Part shown: positions 33,017 through 35,058 of the stretch, piece by piece | Numbering within the stretch: position 1 is the first letter of the stretch | Layout of the letters: each line of letters starts with the position of its first letter | NCBI GenBank assembly: GCA_024400295.1 | Contig: JAKSNA010000030.1 | Span: forward strand, 1 to 35,058 | Direction of reading: 5' to 3' | Source: Bacteroidales bacterium | Lineage (GTDB): Bacteria; Bacteroidota; Bacteroidia; Bacteroidales; F082 | DNA length: 35,058 bases | Notes under the pieces: model-generated | Databases searched by the model: none | What the model saw: the letters and a program-made list of their open reading frames with translations, nothing else | What the model was told of the DNA's origin: nothing | Position numbers and translations under genes: made by a program

Positions 33017-33038
33017 TAACTTTGCGCAATTATTTTTG
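33017..33038 (+). promoter_or_regulatory. Two candidate -7 boxes for pruA
   Basis: TAACTTTG (33017-33024) and TATTTTTG (33031-33038) both match TAnnTTTG exactly, 42 and 28 nt before the pruA ATG. Either or both could be used. Confidence 0.5.
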
Positions 33039-33066
33039 TGAATTACAAACCCTAAAAATTCTGATA

Positions 33067-34695
33067 ATGAACAACGCTTTATTTCAGTTTGCACATCCGG
33101 CAAATGAGCCTGTGAAGGAATACCGTCCAGGCAGTCCAGAGCGCGACGCTTTGGTGAAAGAACTTGAGAAACAGTCGAACGAAGTCGTGGAGATACCTAT
33201 TATAATAGGTGGCAAGGAAGTACGCACCGGCGACATGGGCGAGGTTGTGATGCCTCACAACCACAAGCATGTCGTGGCCAAGTACCACAAAGTCAGCGAG
33301 AAAGAGGTGAACATGGCCATCGAAGCCGCCATGAAAGCCAAGAAAGACTGGGAGAACACCCCATGGGTCGAACGCGCCAGCATCATGGCGAAGATCGGGC
33401 AGCTCCTCGCGACGAAATACCGCGCGCGCATCAACGCGGCCTGTATGCTCGGCCAGAGCAAGAACGCTTTCCAGGCCGAGATCGACTCAGCCTGCGAGAC
33501 CATCGACTTCTACCGCTTCAACAACTACTACGCCGGCAACCTGTATTCAGAACAGCCGTCATCAACGCCCGACCAGCTCAACCGCGTGGAATACCGCCCG
33601 CTCGAAGGCTTCATCATGGCGGTGACACCGTTTAACTTCACGTCAATAGCATCGAACCTGAACATGACGCCGGCATTGATGGGTAACACCACAATCTGGA
33701 AACCGTCAGGCACAGCGTTGCTTTCAAACTATCATATCATGCAGATCGCCATGGAAGCGGGTCTTCCGGCCGGCGTCGTGAACTTCCTGCCAGGCAAAGG
33801 CTCGCTCATCGGCAACGTCGCGCTGAACAACCCCAACCTCGCCGGCATACACTTCACCGGCTCGACAGCCACGTTCCAGGGATTATGGAAAGGCGTCGGC
33901 ATGAACATCAACAACTACAGGTCATACCCGCGTCTCGTCGGCGAGACTGGCGGCAAGGACTTCATCTTCGCCCACAGCTCGGCCAACCCGCGCGAGGTGG
34001 CATGCGCCATCGTCCGCGGAGCCTTTGAATATCAAGGACAGAAGTGCTCGGCGGCATCACGCGCCTACATCCCCGCCTCGATGTGGAAGGAAGTCAAAGA
34101 CATCGTCGGCGACATGCTCAGCACCATCAAGATGGGTGACGTGACCGACTTCACCAACTACGTCAACGCCGTCATCGACGAGGCATCGTTCGACAACTGC
34201 AAGGGTTACATCGACAGGGCGAAGGCTTCAGCCGATGCGGAAATCGTGTTCGGCGGCAACTGCGACAAGTCGGTCGGTTACTTCGTCGAGCCGACAGTCA
34301 TCCTCGCCAAGACACCTAAGTACGAGTCGATGGCGCAGGAGATCTTCGGGCCGATCATCACGATTTACGTCTATGAAGACGCCAAATATGAAGAGACACT
34401 TGAACTTTGCGACACGACATCGCCATACGCTCTGACGGGCGCTATCTTCGTGAACGACCTGAAGGCACGTCAGATCGCAGACCTCAAGCTGAAATATGCG
34501 GCGGGCAACTTCTACATCAACGACAAGCCGACGGGCGCCGTCGTGGGATGCCAGCCGTTCGGCGGCTCACGCGCATCGGGCACCAACGACAAGGCTGGCG
34601 GCATGTGGAACCTCATCCGCTGGACCAACCCACGTGCCATCAAGGAGACATTCGTGCCGGCAACGGAATACGGTTATCCTTTCCTGGCGAAGTAA
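33067..34695 (+). CDS. pruA: L-glutamate gamma-semialdehyde dehydrogenase (P5C dehydrogenase)
   Basis: A 542-residue aldehyde dehydrogenase oxidising glutamate semialdehyde (from proline) to glutamate with NAD+. The length and start MNNALFQFAHPANEPVKEY match the monofunctional ALDH4A1-like class. Motifs: AVTPFNFTSIASNL (NAD site), FTGSTATFQGLWK, the general base Glu in GETGGKDFIF, the catalytic Cys in FEYQGQKCSAASRAY, EIFGPI, and FGGSRASGTNDKAGG near the end. An upstream in-frame start at 32746 lies in the methyltransferase region and is not used. Proline dehydrogenase is not in the window. A strong terminator follows at 34738. Confidence 0.96.
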   Translation: MNNALFQFAHPANEPVKEYRPGSPERDALVKELEKQSNEVVEIPIIIGGKEVRTGDMGEVVMPHNHKHVVAKYHKVSEKEVNMAIEAAMKAKKDWENTPWVERASIMAKIGQLLATKYRARINAACMLGQSKNAFQAEIDSACETIDFYRFNNYYAGNLYSEQPSSTPDQLNRVEYRPLEGFIMAVTPFNFTSIASNLNMTPALMGNTTIWKPSGTALLSNYHIMQIAMEAGLPAGVVNFLPGKGSLIGNVALNNPNLAGIHFTGSTATFQGLWKGVGMNINNYRSYPRLVGETGGKDFIFAHSSANPREVACAIVRGAFEYQGQKCSAASRAYIPASMWKEVKDIVGDMLSTIKMGDVTDFTNYVNAVIDEASFDNCKGYIDRAKASADAEIVFGGNCDKSVGYFVEPTVILAKTPKYESMAQEIFGPIITIYVYEDAKYEETLELCDTTSPYALTGAIFVNDLKARQIADLKLKYAAGNFYINDKPTGAVVGCQPFGGSRASGTNDKAGGMWNLIRWTNPRAIKETFVPATEYGYPFLAK

Positions 34696-34702
34696 GACGT
34701 GG

Positions 34703-34722
34703 AGACGGTGCATGCACCGTCT
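34703..34722. repeat. 20-bp perfect palindrome after pruA
   Basis: AGACGGTGCATGCACCGTCT is its own reverse complement, 8 bp after the pruA stop codon. It resembles dispersed palindromic repeats built around GATGCATC/GTGCATGCAC in other bacterial genomes; that link is from memory and untested here. Confidence 0.75.
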
Positions 34723-34737
34723 GGATAACAAACAAAG

Positions 34738-34768
34738 AGGGCGGGGCCGAGACAGGCTTCGCCCTTTT
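34738..34768 (+). terminator. Rho-independent terminator of pruA
   Basis: AGGGCGGGGCC (34738-34748) pairs with GGCTTCGCCCT (34755-34765) with two G-U pairs and a 6-nt loop, followed by a T-tract. Confidence 0.85.
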
Positions 34769-34782
34769 CAGTTTATATTTAG

Positions 34783-34932
34783 AACAAACAGCGCGTCATT
34801 GGGGGAAACAAAAATATTTGGTGTGTTGCGGCGAAGCCGCAACACACTCAATATCAGTTATTTATAAAAACAACGTCATTGCGACCGAGCGCAGCGAGTG
34901 GAGCAAACTCATATTAACAAACAGCGCGTCAT
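34783..34932. repeat. 17-bp direct repeats flanking a hairpin and a REP-like segment
   Basis: AACAAACAGCGCGTCAT occurs at 34783-34799 and 34916-34932. Between them are a perfect 12-bp hairpin (GTGTGTTGCGGC, loop GAA, GCCGCAACACAC, 34821-34847) and a GTCATTGCGACCGAGCGCAG-type segment (34875-34906) that resembles widespread palindromic repeats. No gene is visible from 34696 to the window end. Confidence 0.7.
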
Positions 34933-35058
34933 CCTATCTTTGCAGCGCGAAAAAAAAGATAAAAAAATACCATTTGGGAGGGTCAAACGTGTGAGACTAA
35001 GGTCGTCATCCTATCTTTGCAGCGCGAAAAAAAAAGATAAAAAATACCATTTGGGAGG
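34927..35058 (+). repeat. 77-bp-period direct repeat carrying a promoter-like box
   Basis: A 55-bp block beginning CGTCATCCTATCTTTGCAGC and ending CCATTTGGGAGG occurs at 34927-34981 and 35004-35058, the second cut by the window edge. The copies differ only in A-tract lengths (8 then 7 versus 9 then 6). Each contains TATCTTTG (34935-34942 and 35012-35019), an exact TAnnTTTG match. No -33 TTG is seen at the usual distance. Confidence 0.8.

Noticed and set aside
32746..33066. Upstream extension of pruA by about 107 codons
   Set aside because: It runs antisense through the methyltransferase 5' end and across promoter boxes; known PruA proteins begin at the ATG at 33067.

Overview
The window looks like chromosomal DNA from a member of the Bacteroidota, probably Bacteroidales. 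Many genes are preceded by the Bacteroidota -7 promoter element TAnnTTTG, often only 5-30 nt before the start codon and without a Shine-Dalgarno sequence. Clade-typical families are present: a DUF4296 lipoprotein, a four-helix-bundle S23-type protein, a WbqC protein, a deoxyhypusine-synthase-like protein, a 7TM-HD phosphodiesterase and a probable relic of a type IX secretion (T9SS) sorting domain. Most of the window is housekeeping or envelope genes with short intergenic gaps. No phage, IS element, CRISPR array or rRNA was seen.

Layout. 1-8.1 kb: the start of an unknown gene running off the left edge, then mfd, divergent dusB, and a translationally coupled pair of a short-chain polyprenyl synthase and an MMPL/RND membrane protein. 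8.1-8.6 kb: a YafQ-type toxin-antitoxin pair directly upstream of that pair. 8.7-14.6 kb: an efflux operon (TolC, HlyD, two ABC-2 permeases, no ATPase) divergent from an AraC-family regulator. 14.7-17.2 kb: envelope genes pssA, lptB and kdsD. 17.3-23.2 kb: recQ, a DUF4296 lipoprotein, uvrC, a four-helix-bundle gene between two purine-rich minisatellites, and thiL. 23.2-23.8 kb: decayed fragments (a DUF1016/YhcG nuclease piece and a probable T9SS tail) beside a tRNA with anticodon CAU. 23.8-28.2 kb: a HAD hydrolase, hutI, a deoxyhypusine-synthase-like gene, a thioredoxin-fold lipoprotein and a WbqC gene. 28.3-34.7 kb: pgpH-like c-di-AMP phosphodiesterase, an NlpC/P60 peptidase with a hexanucleotide array, a solitary N6-adenine methyltransferase and pruA. 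34.7-35.06 kb: a repeat-rich tail with a terminator, palindromes and a 77-bp direct repeat carrying two copies of a promoter-like box.

Themes. DNA repair (mfd, recQ, uvrC) and envelope biogenesis or export (polyprenyl synthase, MMPL, efflux operon, pssA, lptB, kdsD, pgpH, NlpC/P60) dominate. Between genes there are recurrent short tandem arrays (7-14 bp, purine-rich on one strand), each with its own local unit; a similar repeat lies inside the methyltransferase coding sequence. I recognise no complete new system. The best leads are the tRNA-adjacent relics, the 77-bp promoter-like repeat at the right edge, the hexanucleotide array inside a peptidase gene, the toxin-antitoxin/MMPL/prenyl synthase string and the ATPase-less efflux operon.
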